Below the pieces are notes generated by a model. The model worked only from the letters and a program-made list of their open reading frames with translations. It was not told where the DNA came from and did not search any database. Shown here piece after piece: positions 8,277 through 15,661 of a DNA stretch of 64,000 nucleotides. Both the position numbers and the translations under genes were made by a program. The number at the start of each line of letters is the position of its first letter. Position 1 is the stretch's first letter. Source of the stretch: Microbacterium esteraromaticum (GTDB lineage: Bacteria; Actinomycetota; Actinomycetes; Actinomycetales; Microbacteriaceae); contig NZ_CP118100.1 in NCBI RefSeq assembly GCF_028747645.1, forward strand, positions 1,302,001 to 1,366,000, read 5' to 3'.

Positions 8277-8282
8277 ACGGTA
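8277..8282 (-). promoter_or_regulatory. Leaderless -10 element of the 2OG oxygenase gene
   Basis: TACCGT lies six bases before the ATG on the minus strand. This places transcription start at the start codon itself. Confidence 0.55.
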
Positions 8283-8326
8283 GGTGCTGCACCGCTCGCC
8301 GTACAGGAATGTTGCGCTGTCTTACC

Positions 8327-9457
8327 TCACCCGCTGCGCCGGGAACCCGTCGGATCGTTGCGGTGGCCTGACCCGCTCACATCAGGATCGGCGAACATCC
8401 ACCGCGGTCGCGGCTCGATGAGCGGGCGGAACAGTCTGCGCACCGGCTTCGAGGCCAGCACGAACGTCGTCGCCACCGACAGCAGAGTCACGGCCGGCAG
8501 CCAGAACCAGGTGGGGTCGAGACCGCGCAGCACGCCCGACTCGCGGAACGGGTACAGCACGAACGAGTGCAGCAGGTAGACGTACATCGTGTACTGGCCC
8601 AGCGTCGTCCACCACTGGCCGCGGCGCGGGATCAGCACGAAGAACGCTGCGCTGAGCACGATCGCCAACGTCATGACCACGAGCCGCACGCCGCCGGCCC
8701 ACCAGGTCAGTCCGCCGGTGAGCTCCGCGTAGGAGTCGTCGTAGAAGAACCACTGCCGCAGATCGACCGCATGCCAGACGTCGACCCAGTTCCACACCAC
8801 GAACGACCAGGCGGCGAGCACGGCGACCGCTCCCGCGCGCAGCCACCACGGCCGGTAGTCGATCAGCTGGAACCGTTGCACGATGTCGTGTTCGCTGAGC
8901 CACCAGCCGAGGGTGAAGAAGAACAGTAGCCCGAGGGTGCGCGAGAGCGAGAACGTGCTGTCGACGTTGCTCATGTAGCCGACGCCGATCGAGATCGCGA
9001 GTGCCCACACCAGCGGCCAGCGCAGTAGGGCGAGGTAGGGGAGCACCAGCCGGAAGATCCCCAGTGCGAGCAGGAACCACAGGGTCCATGACGGCTGGGT
9101 GAGGTTGGGGTCGGCCTGGCCTTCGACGAGCCATTTGGTAAGCATCCACAGCATCTCGAAGATGACGTAGGGGACGAGGATGTCCGTGATCACGCGTGCC
9201 ATCTGCCGCCGGTTGGGGCTGATGGACTTCGAGAAGTACCCCGAGATGATCGCGAACGCCGGCATGTGGAACGCGTAGATCACCAGGTACAGCGATTCCG
9301 CGATCTCGGAGTCGTAGGTCAACCGCTGGATGCCATGCCCCAGGACGACCAGGATCACGCACGCGAACCTGGCGTTGTCCCAGAACGGGACGCGGCGGCG
9401 CGGGCGGGGGATGGCTCCCGTCGTGGTGGCGGGAGGGTGTTGCTCGGCACTGCTCAT
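8327..9457 (-). CDS. Acyltransferase 3 (OafA/NodX-like) integral membrane protein
   Basis: A 376-residue membrane acyltransferase with about ten membrane segments. The family signature is at the N-terminus: WDNARFACVILVVLGHGIQR with the conserved membrane-facing His, then YAFHMPAFAIISGYF. These proteins O-acylate surface sugars or lipids using acyl-CoA. The C-terminal ~30 residues are Pro/Arg-rich and cytoplasmic. The start at 9457 is chosen because TACCCT lies six bases upstream, fitting a leaderless message; a longer version from 9481 has no ribosome site. The neighbouring 2OG oxygenase is on the same strand, 57 bp downstream. The acceptor is unknown. Confidence 0.85.
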   Translation of the reverse strand: MSSAEQHPPATTTGAIPRPRRRVPFWDNARFACVILVVLGHGIQRLTYDSEIAESLYLVIYAFHMPAFAIISGYFSKSISPNRRQMARVITDILVPYVIFEMLWMLTKWLVEGQADPNLTQPSWTLWFLLALGIFRLVLPYLALLRWPLVWALAISIGVGYMSNVDSTFSLSRTLGLLFFFTLGWWLSEHDIVQRFQLIDYRPWWLRAGAVAVLAAWSFVVWNWVDVWHAVDLRQWFFYDDSYAELTGGLTWWAGGVRLVVMTLAIVLSAAFFVLIPRRGQWWTTLGQYTMYVYLLHSFVLYPFRESGVLRGLDPTWFWLPAVTLLSVATTFVLASKPVRRLFRPLIEPRPRWMFADPDVSGSGHRNDPTGSRRSG

Positions 9458-9463
9458 TCGGAG

Positions 9464-9469
9464 AGGGTA
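9464..9469 (-). promoter_or_regulatory. Leaderless -10 element of the acyltransferase gene
   Basis: TACCCT on the minus strand, then six bases, then ATG at 9457. It is the main reason for choosing that start. Confidence 0.5.
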
Positions 9470-9506
9470 TCGGTCGGACATGGGGAATAGGTTTGCGCGT
9501 GCGGCG

Positions 9507-9536
9507 TTGCATCAATTACATTCACTTGAATAGAAC
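9507..9536 (+). promoter_or_regulatory. Possible promoter and palindromic operator of the LLM oxidoreductase gene
   Basis: TTGCAT (9507-9512) and TAGAAC (9531-9536) form a loose -35/-10 pair. ATTCA-CT-TGAAT (9520-9531) is a perfect short palindrome within the spacer and -10, in the position expected for a repressor. No regulator gene lies adjacent. Confidence 0.35.
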
Positions 9537-9566
9537 GGATGCTGTCGGCATCCGGAGCGGAGAGAA

Positions 9567-10790
9567 ATGAACGAGCAGGGCCAGATCCAGTTCGGTGTCA
9601 TGTCGGTCAGCGACATCACGCAGGACCCGACCACGGGCGTCACGCCCAGCGAGCGCGAGCGCATTCAGGCGACGGTCACCATGGCCAAGCACGCCGAGGA
9701 GGTCGGACTCGACGTCTTCGCCATCGGCGAGCACCACAACCCGCCGTTCTGGTCGTCGAGCCCGACGACGACACTGGCCTACATCGCCGCGCAGACTCAA
9801 CGCCTGGTGCTGTCGACGTCGACCACGCTGATCACGACCAACGACCCGGTCAAGATCGCCGAGGACTACGCGATGCTGCAGCACCTCTCCGGCGGTCGCA
9901 CCGATCTCATGCTCGGCCGAGGAAACACCGGGCCGGTCTACCCATGGTTCGGTCAGGACATCCGCCAGGGACTGCCGCTGGCGATCGAGAACTACGCACT
10001 GCTGCGCCAGCTCTGGGAGCACGACGTCGTCGACTGGGAGGGCAAGTTCCGCACGCCCCTGCAGGGCTTCACCTCGACGCCGCGCCCGCTCGACGGTGTC
10101 GCACCGTTCGTCTGGCACGGTTCGATCCGCACACCGGAGATCGCCGAGCAGGCGGCGTACTACGGCGACGGCTTCTTCGCGAACAACATCTTCTGGCCCA
10201 AGGAGCACTACCAGCGCCTGATCGAGCTGTACCGTCAGCGCTACGCCCACTACGGCCACGGCACGCCCGAGCAGGCGATCGTCGGCATCGGAGGGCAGGT
10301 GTTCATGGCTGCGAACTCGCAGGATGCGGTCAAGACGTTCCGCCCGTACTTCGACAACGCCCCGGTGTACGGTCACGGTCCGTCGATGGAGGACTTCTCT
10401 GAGATGACTCCGCTGACGGTCGGTTCGCCGCAGCAGGTCATCGACCGCTACGCGGGCATGCGCGAGCACTACGGCGACTTCCAGCGTCAGCTGTTCCTGA
10501 TCGATCACGCGGGTCTGCCGCTGAAGACGGTGCTCGAGCAGCTCGACATCCTCGGCTCCGAGGTCGTCCCGGTGCTGCGCAAGGAACTCGCGCAGAACCG
10601 ACCGGCGAGCGTACCGGATGCCCCGACCCACGCGGCACGGGTCAAGGCAGTGTTCGGCGACGGACCCGGGCGCGAGGCCCGCCCCGGAGTCAACCGGGGC
10701 GACAACCTCACCGCGGGCGGTCCCTACCAGGACACCCCGTTGCGCACCGGCTCCGCCTTCGGTAGCGCCGCGACCCGGACGGGGGCCTGA
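9567..10790 (+). CDS. LLM-class FMN-dependent monooxygenase, CE1758 type
   Basis: This 407-residue protein has the bacterial luciferase-like TIM barrel. Typical stretches are HAEEVGLDVFAIGEHHNPPF at residues ~34-53, LSTSTTLITTNDPVKIAEDY, LMLGRGNTGPVYPW and PLKTVLEQLDILGSEVVPVL. The family uses reduced FMN and oxygen to oxidise an organic substrate. The ~40-residue C-terminal tail (GDNLTAGGPYQDTPLRTGS) is characteristic of the CE1758 group from corynebacteria and relatives. GGAGAG lies seven bases before the ATG. The FMN reductase that would feed it starts 1 bp after its stop, so the two form a two-component monooxygenase. The substrate is unknown. Confidence 0.88.
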   Translation: MNEQGQIQFGVMSVSDITQDPTTGVTPSERERIQATVTMAKHAEEVGLDVFAIGEHHNPPFWSSSPTTTLAYIAAQTQRLVLSTSTTLITTNDPVKIAEDYAMLQHLSGGRTDLMLGRGNTGPVYPWFGQDIRQGLPLAIENYALLRQLWEHDVVDWEGKFRTPLQGFTSTPRPLDGVAPFVWHGSIRTPEIAEQAAYYGDGFFANNIFWPKEHYQRLIELYRQRYAHYGHGTPEQAIVGIGGQVFMAANSQDAVKTFRPYFDNAPVYGHGPSMEDFSEMTPLTVGSPQQVIDRYAGMREHYGDFQRQLFLIDHAGLPLKTVLEQLDILGSEVVPVLRKELAQNRPASVPDAPTHAARVKAVFGDGPGREARPGVNRGDNLTAGGPYQDTPLRTGSAFGSAATRTGA

Positions 10791-10791
10791 C

Positions 10792-11436
10792 ATGAGCGAG
10801 CGTCGTATCGCCGTGGTCTCGGCGGGCCTGTCGAACCCCTCCTCGACGCGGATGCTGGCAGATCGGCTCGCGGCGAGTACCCTCGGCGCGCTCGCCGACC
10901 GTGGCATCGACGCGAAGGTCGACGTGATCGAACTGCGCGATCTCGCGCACGACATCACCAACAATCTTTTGACCGGCTTCGCCCCGGCACCGCTGGAGGA
11001 AGCGATCAACCGCGTCGTGTCGGCGGATGCCCTGATCGCCGTGACTCCGATCTTCTCGACGAGCTACAGCGGACTGTTCAAATCGTTCATCGACGTGATC
11101 GATCCGGACGCACTGACCGGCAAGCCCGTGCTGATCGGCGCCAATGCGGGAACCGCCCGGCACTCCTTGGCGATCGACTATGCGATCCGCCCGCTGTTCA
11201 CGTATCTGCACGCCGAGCCGGTCAGCACGGGGGTCTTCGCGGCCTCCAGCGACTGGGGAGCATCGGCCGACGAGGTGGCTCCGCTCGGCGCCAGAGTCGA
11301 GCGCGGAGCGAAAGAACTGGCCGACGCCATTGCACAGCGGGAAGCCACAGTGCACACCGATCCGTTCGACCCGGCGAGCTACCTCGGGGAGGGACGCTCG
11401 TTCGGCCACCTGCTGGGTGGCCTGTCGGGCGAGTGA
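10792..11436 (+). CDS. NAD(P)H-dependent FMN reductase, CE1759 type
   Basis: A 214-residue flavodoxin-like reductase that would supply reduced FMN to the upstream monooxygenase. The phosphate-binding start reads VVSAGLSNPSSTRMLADRL, followed by ITPVFSTSYSGLFKSFIDV-like sequence (here VTPIFSTSYSGLFKSFIDV), which is diagnostic of NADPH-dependent FMN reductases. The start follows the upstream stop by 1 bp, implying coupled translation. A strong hairpin begins five bases after the stop, so the operon has just these two genes. Confidence 0.88.
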   Translation: MSERRIAVVSAGLSNPSSTRMLADRLAASTLGALADRGIDAKVDVIELRDLAHDITNNLLTGFAPAPLEEAINRVVSADALIAVTPIFSTSYSGLFKSFIDVIDPDALTGKPVLIGANAGTARHSLAIDYAIRPLFTYLHAEPVSTGVFAASSDWGASADEVAPLGARVERGAKELADAIAQREATVHTDPFDPASYLGEGRSFGHLLGGLSGE

Positions 11437-11441
11437 ACGCA

Positions 11442-11477
11442 AACGGGCCGGGTGGCCCTCAGGTCACCCGGCCCGTT
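11442..11477. terminator. Hairpin between the flavin-enzyme operon and a convergent small gene
   Basis: A perfect 13-bp stem (AACGGGCCGGGTG and complement) with a 10-base loop. There is no long T run on either side. It lies between convergent genes and could serve both. Confidence 0.65.
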
Positions 11478-11493
11478 GCATGCGTCGCGGCGG

Positions 11494-11655
11494 TCAGCCC
11501 TCCAGACCCGTTTCGAACGATTCCACTCCGAAGCCGTTCTGCACGTCCAGCGCCGCGCCGGCCTCTCGCTGGGCGTCCTGGTACGCCTGTTCCTCACGCA
11601 GGATCTCCTGCTCGTCCTGCGTGTCGTCGGGCTCGGCCGGCTTGCGATCGATCAT
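11494..11655 (-). CDS. Small acidic protein of 53 residues
   Basis: A short open frame starting MIDRKPAEPDDTQDEQ and ending SFETGLEG. GGGAG lies about seven bases before the ATG, and codon use is strongly GC at third positions (GAC, GAG, CAG, GCC), as in neighbouring real genes. The middle (QEILREEQAYQDAQREAGAA) would form a charged helix. I do not recognise the family. It is followed 23 bp upstream by the DUF5302 gene on the same strand, so the two may be co-transcribed. The prediction rests on ribosome site, codon bias and context. Confidence 0.6.
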   Translation of the reverse strand: MIDRKPAEPDDTQDEQEILREEQAYQDAQREAGAALDVQNGFGVESFETGLEG

Positions 11656-11678
11656 GATGTGCTCCCGTTGCGATCGGT

Positions 11679-11855
11679 TCAGCCGCTCTTGCGGCGGAAC
11701 TCGCGCTTCATCTGCGGGGCGTGGGTCGCGTGCACGGCGGAGTCGCCGTCCAGGTGAGCCTCACCATCGCGATGGTGCGCGTTCTTCTTGTCGAGTGCTT
11801 CCTTGAACTTGCGCTTCATCTCCTCAGCGGAGTCGGCGCCTTCTTCGGTGCTCAT
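11679..11855 (-). CDS. DUF5302 small protein
   Basis: A 58-residue protein beginning MSTEEGADSAEEMKRKFKEA and ending MKREFRRKSG. This charged, His-containing layout with a C-terminal RRKSG is the DUF5302 pattern found across actinobacteria; its function is unknown. The His-rich middle (AHHRDGEAHLDGDSAVHATH, residues ~25-44) could bind metal or nucleic acid, but that is speculation. A longer in-frame reading to 12302 would oppose the glycosyltransferase gene and was rejected. A leaderless-type -10 lies seven bases before the ATG. Confidence 0.8.
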   Translation of the reverse strand: MSTEEGADSAEEMKRKFKEALDKKNAHHRDGEAHLDGDSAVHATHAPQMKREFRRKSG

Positions 11856-11862
11856 GCCCGTC

Positions 11863-11868
11863 AGCCTA
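11863..11868 (-). promoter_or_regulatory. Leaderless -10 element of the DUF5302 gene
   Basis: TAGGCT on the minus strand with seven bases to the ATG at 11855; no ribosome site is visible in between. Confidence 0.5.
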
Positions 11869-12033
11869 AGCCACTGCGACCGCTCATGGTCAGGTCTCTT
11901 GACTGCCGCGTCCAGACCGTTGCGGAACGACCACGTGCCCATGCGGTGACCGCCGATCCAACATCCGGTCAACATCCGGTGCATCCGCTCGTTTCCGGCG
12001 TGCGCGACACGCTGCGCGCGCCATCCTGATCTC

Positions 12034-13974
12034 GTGAGAGTCGCGATCGTGACGGAGTCCTTCCTGCCGCACATGAACGGAGTCACCGGATCTGTGCTGC
12101 AGATCCTGACGCACCTCGAGCGAAACGGCCACGAGGCGCAGGTGCTGGCACCGGCAGCAGCAGGCATGCCGGCTGCCGCGCACGGTGCGCCCGTGCACGC
12201 GCTTCCGAGCCTGCCCCTGCCGGGGTATCGTGACGTGCGCGTGGCCACGGCCTCGGGCCACCGGGTCGAGAACGCGTTGCGGCGCTTCCGACCCGACGTC
12301 ATCCACCTCGCATCCCCATTCGCGCTCGGCTGGCATGGCGCGCTCGCCGCAGACCGCCTCGGAATCGGGGCCGTGGCGGCATATCAGACCGACATCTCGG
12401 CCTACACGCAGCGGTACGGCGTTCCCCTGACCACCGGTGCAGCCGTCGCGCGGATCGCGCGACTTCACCGTCGCGCGACGCTGAACCTCGCACCCTCTGA
12501 GGAGTCCGCGCGCCAGCTGCAGTCCTGGGGCGTGGACCGCGTGCGACGCTGGGGCCGGGGCGTGGATGCCGAGAGGTTCCACCCTGCACGGCGCAGCATC
12601 GCCATGCGCGCCGAATGGGGCGCGGGCGTCGCGATCGGCTACGTCGGGCGTCTCGCGCCGGAGAAACAGGTCGAGGACCTCGCCGTGCTGCAGGATATCC
12701 CCGGCGCCCGATTGATCATCATCGGAGACGGCCCCAGTCGAGGGCGCCTGCAGGCACTGATGCCGAACGCGTTGTTCCTCGGGCATCTGAGCGGCGAAGC
12801 GCTCGCGGCGGCGATGGCCTCCCTCGACGTTTTCGTGCACCCCGGCGAGAGCGAGACCTTCGGACAGACGCTGCAGGAGGCGCACGCCAGCGGCGTCCCC
12901 GTCGTCGCAACCGGCCGCGGCGGTCCACTCGATCTGGTGCGTCCTGGGATCGACGGATGGCTGTACACACCCGGCGACGTGAACGACCTGCGTTCCCGCG
13001 TCGGCGCGCTCGTCGCGGATGCAGGACGGCGCCGTGCCTACGGGGCGGCCGGCCACGACGCGGTCCAGTCACGAAGCTGGGCGAGTGTGTGCGATACGTT
13101 GATCGGCTACTTCGACGAGGCACGGTCACTCCGCCGGATCGATGCTGCCTCTCGGGTGCGCCGCTCGATCCGCCCGGAGCCATCGGCGCCGCCTGCCCGG
13201 CACCGCCCCCGGCGCTACGTCGCCCTGGGTGACTCGCTCACCGAGGGGCTGTGCGACCCCGCCCCGGACGGCACGCTCCGCGGGTGGGCCGATCGCCTCG
13301 CCCTGCTGCTGGCGGGTTCAGGAGAGCTGCGTTATGCGAATCTCGCGGTGCGTTCCCGACGCGTCAGGGATGTCTGCGGACCTCAGCTCGATCGCGCTGT
13401 CGAACTCCGACCCGACCTGGTGTCGATCCTCATCGGCGCGAACGACCTCGTCGGCGCCCGCCCCGACATCGTCGCGCTCGCCGCGGAGGTCGAGAGGGCA
13501 GTGCGGCGTCTGCGTGAGACCGGTGCCGACGTGCTCCTGGTCACCCCGTTCCTGCCGCGCCGGTGGGCCGCCTCGATCTTCGCGCATCGGTTCGCTCAGT
13601 TCTCCAGCGAACTCGCCCGGGTGGCGGAGCGCACCGGTGCCGTGCTGTTGGACTCCGACCTGCACCCATCGCTGCCCGAGCGGCCGAACTGGGGCGACGA
13701 TCTGGTGCATCTGAGCAGTCGCGGGCATCGCTTTCTGGCCTATCGAGCCGGCGAACTGCTCGGGGTTCCCTTCGCGGATGAGCTGGGAGCGCTCGACGCC
13801 GTCCTGCATGCCGATGAGGTACTCAGTCGGGGGCTGTGGTGGCGCCGGCACGCACTGCCGTGGCTGTGGCGCCGCATGCGCGGACGCACCGCAGGCGACG
13901 GCCTCGCTGCGAAGCACTCGGGGTACGTGCGGGTGGGACGGTCAGCCGTCTCGCACGATGTCCACAGCCGCTGA
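12034..13974 (+). CDS. Fusion of an MgtA-like GT4 mannosyltransferase with an SGNH/GDSL hydrolase
   Basis: One continuous 646-residue frame holds two enzymes. Residues 1-~375 are a GT-B glycosyltransferase resembling MgtA/PimB-type GDP-mannose-dependent enzymes: VTESFLPHMNGVTGSVLQI at the start, YVGRLAPEKQV for nucleotide sugar binding, and the ExxxxxxxE region HPGESETFGQTLQEAHASG. After an Arg/Pro-rich linker, residues ~395-600 are an SGNH esterase: nucleophile Ser401 in LGDSLTEG, Asn470 in IGANDL, and Asp556/His559 in DDLVHLSS. All catalytic blocks are present, so both halves look active. Related actinobacterial proteins are usually separate genes. The GTG start at 12034 follows CATCCT by six bases, a near-leaderless arrangement. 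It converges on ugd with a 3-bp gap. Confidence 0.85.
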   Translation: MRVAIVTESFLPHMNGVTGSVLQILTHLERNGHEAQVLAPAAAGMPAAAHGAPVHALPSLPLPGYRDVRVATASGHRVENALRRFRPDVIHLASPFALGWHGALAADRLGIGAVAAYQTDISAYTQRYGVPLTTGAAVARIARLHRRATLNLAPSEESARQLQSWGVDRVRRWGRGVDAERFHPARRSIAMRAEWGAGVAIGYVGRLAPEKQVEDLAVLQDIPGARLIIIGDGPSRGRLQALMPNALFLGHLSGEALAAAMASLDVFVHPGESETFGQTLQEAHASGVPVVATGRGGPLDLVRPGIDGWLYTPGDVNDLRSRVGALVADAGRRRAYGAAGHDAVQSRSWASVCDTLIGYFDEARSLRRIDAASRVRRSIRPEPSAPPARHRPRRYVALGDSLTEGLCDPAPDGTLRGWADRLALLLAGSGELRYANLAVRSRRVRDVCGPQLDRAVELRPDLVSILIGANDLVGARPDIVALAAEVERAVRRLRETGADVLLVTPFLPRRWAASIFAHRFAQFSSELARVAERTGAVLLDSDLHPSLPERPNWGDDLVHLSSRGHRFLAYRAGELLGVPFADELGALDAVLHADEVLSRGLWWRRHALPWLWRRMRGRTAGDGLAAKHSGYVRVGRSAVSHDVHSR

Positions 13975-13977
13975 CGT

Positions 13978-15288
13978 TCAGCGGCGCCCCATGCCGTAGT
14001 ACGTCCACCCGGCGTCCCGCCACGCGGCCGCATCGAGGCAGTTGCGGCCGTCGACGATGATCCGACCCGTCACCAATTCTGCGGCGTGCTGGGGTGACAT
14101 CTCGCGCCGGTACTCGTCCCATTCGGTCACCACGACGACGGCGTCAGCATCGCGAAGCGCCTCGTCGCGTTCCACCCGGTAGTTCAGCTGCGGGTGCGCG
14201 GTAGCGGCGTTGTCGAGCGCGGCGGGGTCGGTGACGACCACATCCGCGCCCAGCCCCCGCAACCGCACAGCGACGTCGAGAGCGGGGGAGTCGCGGATGT
14301 CGTCACTGAAGGGCTTGAATGCGGCGCCGAGCACGGCGATGCGCCGGCCCACCACCTGGCCGTCGAGCGCGTCGACCACCAACTGCACGGCCCGGTCGCG
14401 GCGCCGCAGGTTGATCGCGTCGACCTCGCGCAGGAATCCGACGGCCGAGCCGCGCCCAAGCTCCTCGGCCCGGGCGGCGAAGGCGCGGATGTCCTTGGGC
14501 AGGCAACCGCCGCCGAATCCGATGCCCGACCCCAGATAGCGGCGCCCGATGCGGGTGTCGTGTCCAAGAGCATCCGCGAGCAGGGTCACATCCGCACCCG
14601 AGGCTTCGGCGATCTCGGCCATCGCGTTGATGAATGAGATCTTCGTCGCGAGGAAGGCATTCGCGGCGCCCTTCACGAGTTCTGCCGTGGCGAGATCGGT
14701 GACGAGAAAGGGCGTGCCTGCCTCCGTCGAGACCCGGTACACGTCGCGGAGCAGGTCGACGGCGCGTCGCCCCGCCTGGTCGTCGGTCGCGCCGACCACG
14801 ATGCGATCCGGCGTGATCGTGTCGTGCACCGCCCATCCCTCGCGCAGGAACTCAGGATTCCACACGACCGTCGCGCCGGTGCCCGCGACGCGTTCTGCGA
14901 GACGGGCGGCCGTCCCGACCGGCACGGTGGACTTGCCCGCGAGAACACCGCCGGGGCGCAGATACGGCAGCAGTGCGTCTATGGCGGCGTCGACGTAGCG
15001 CAGATCCGCGGCATCCGCGTTCGGCGCCTGAGGGGTCCCGACGGCGAGGAAGTGCACGGCGGCATCAGCGGCATCCGCCATCGACGTGCTGAAGCGCAGG
15101 CGTCCCGCCTCCAGGCCGGCCCGCAGCAGCTCCGTCAGCTGCGGTTCGTAGAACGGTGCGACTCCTGCGCTGAGCGTTTCGACGCGCTCGCGGTCGACGT
15201 CGATGCCGATGACGTCGTGTCCGAGCGACGCCATCGCCGCCGCGTGCACAGCACCCAAGTACCCACAACCGATCACCGACATGCGCAT
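13978..15288 (-). CDS. ugd: UDP-glucose 6-dehydrogenase
   Basis: This 436-residue NAD-dependent enzyme oxidises UDP-glucose twice to UDP-glucuronate in the cytoplasm. The Rossmann start is [25 protein letters not shown] holds the catalytic Glu, and [10 protein letters not shown] holds the catalytic Cys262. The C-terminal domain ([20 protein letters not shown]) completes the three-domain family plan. The start at 15288 puts the Rossmann strand at the N-terminus and has GGTGG upstream; a frame open to 15345 adds unrelated residues. UDP-glucuronate is the donor for glucuronosyl-diacylglycerol, the acceptor of MgtA-type mannosyltransferases, which links it to the convergent gene. Confidence 0.92.
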   Translation of the reverse strand: MRMSVIGCGYLGAVHAAAMASLGHDVIGIDVDRERVETLSAGVAPFYEPQLTELLRAGLEAGRLRFSTSMADAADAAVHFLAVGTPQAPNADAADLRYVDAAIDALLPYLRPGGVLAGKSTVPVGTAARLAERVAGTGATVVWNPEFLREGWAVHDTITPDRIVVGATDDQAGRRAVDLLRDVYRVSTEAGTPFLVTDLATAELVKGAANAFLATKISFINAMAEIAEASGADVTLLADALGHDTRIGRRYLGSGIGFGGGCLPKDIRAFAARAEELGRGSAVGFLREVDAINLRRRDRAVQLVVDALDGQVVGRRIAVLGAAFKPFSDDIRDSPALDVAVRLRGLGADVVVTDPAALDNAATAHPQLNYRVERDEALRDADAVVVVTEWDEYRREMSPQHAAELVTGRIIVDGRNCLDAAAWRDAGWTYYGMGRR

Positions 15289-15661
15289 CAGGCCACCACA
15301 GCGGACAGCCTTCTCCGATCCGCGTCCGTCGGGTGAACGCGTCATGGCCGATGCATGTCAGGACGGTGGGGGCAGGGGCGGTTTGTGCGAGCGACGCGGG
15401 CGGGGAAGGCCTGCGCTGATAGGATCATTGCGGTCGCCTTCTGTCGACCGCACAATCGAACATCGATTCACGGAGCGATCGGCGCAGAAGCTGGTCCCCT
15501 GTGGTGGGTTCCTCGGCACGCCGAGTGATCGTCCACTGGTGGCCAGCGCACAGGCGAGATTCGCGGGATGCCCGCGCGCCTGTATCCGCCCGCATCCGCT
15601 TCTTCGCGAGAACTCGCGCGCCACACGGGCGTGCGAGCCTAAACAAAGAAGGAGAGACCTC
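15289..15661 (+). other. Long non-coding leader upstream of pnp
   Basis: These 373 bases contain no convincing gene. A TAGGAT hexamer near 15419 could be the pnp -10, giving a leader of roughly 230 bases. It contains several small hairpins: CTCGG-cacg-CCGAG (15512-15525), CCAC-TG-GTGG (15533-15542) and CGCGAG-aa-CTCGCG (15605-15618). pnp leaders in other bacteria are cut by RNase III and used for autoregulation; whether that applies here is untested. Confidence 0.4.

Noticed and set aside
9522..11009. Minus-strand frame of 495 codons opposite the LLM oxidoreductase
   Set aside because: It mirrors the codon bias of the real gene and carries no motif.
15346..15661. Possible genes in the pnp leader, including a 122-codon minus-strand frame from 15726
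   Set aside because: The frame runs across the pnp start, has no ribosome site, and its residues look random.
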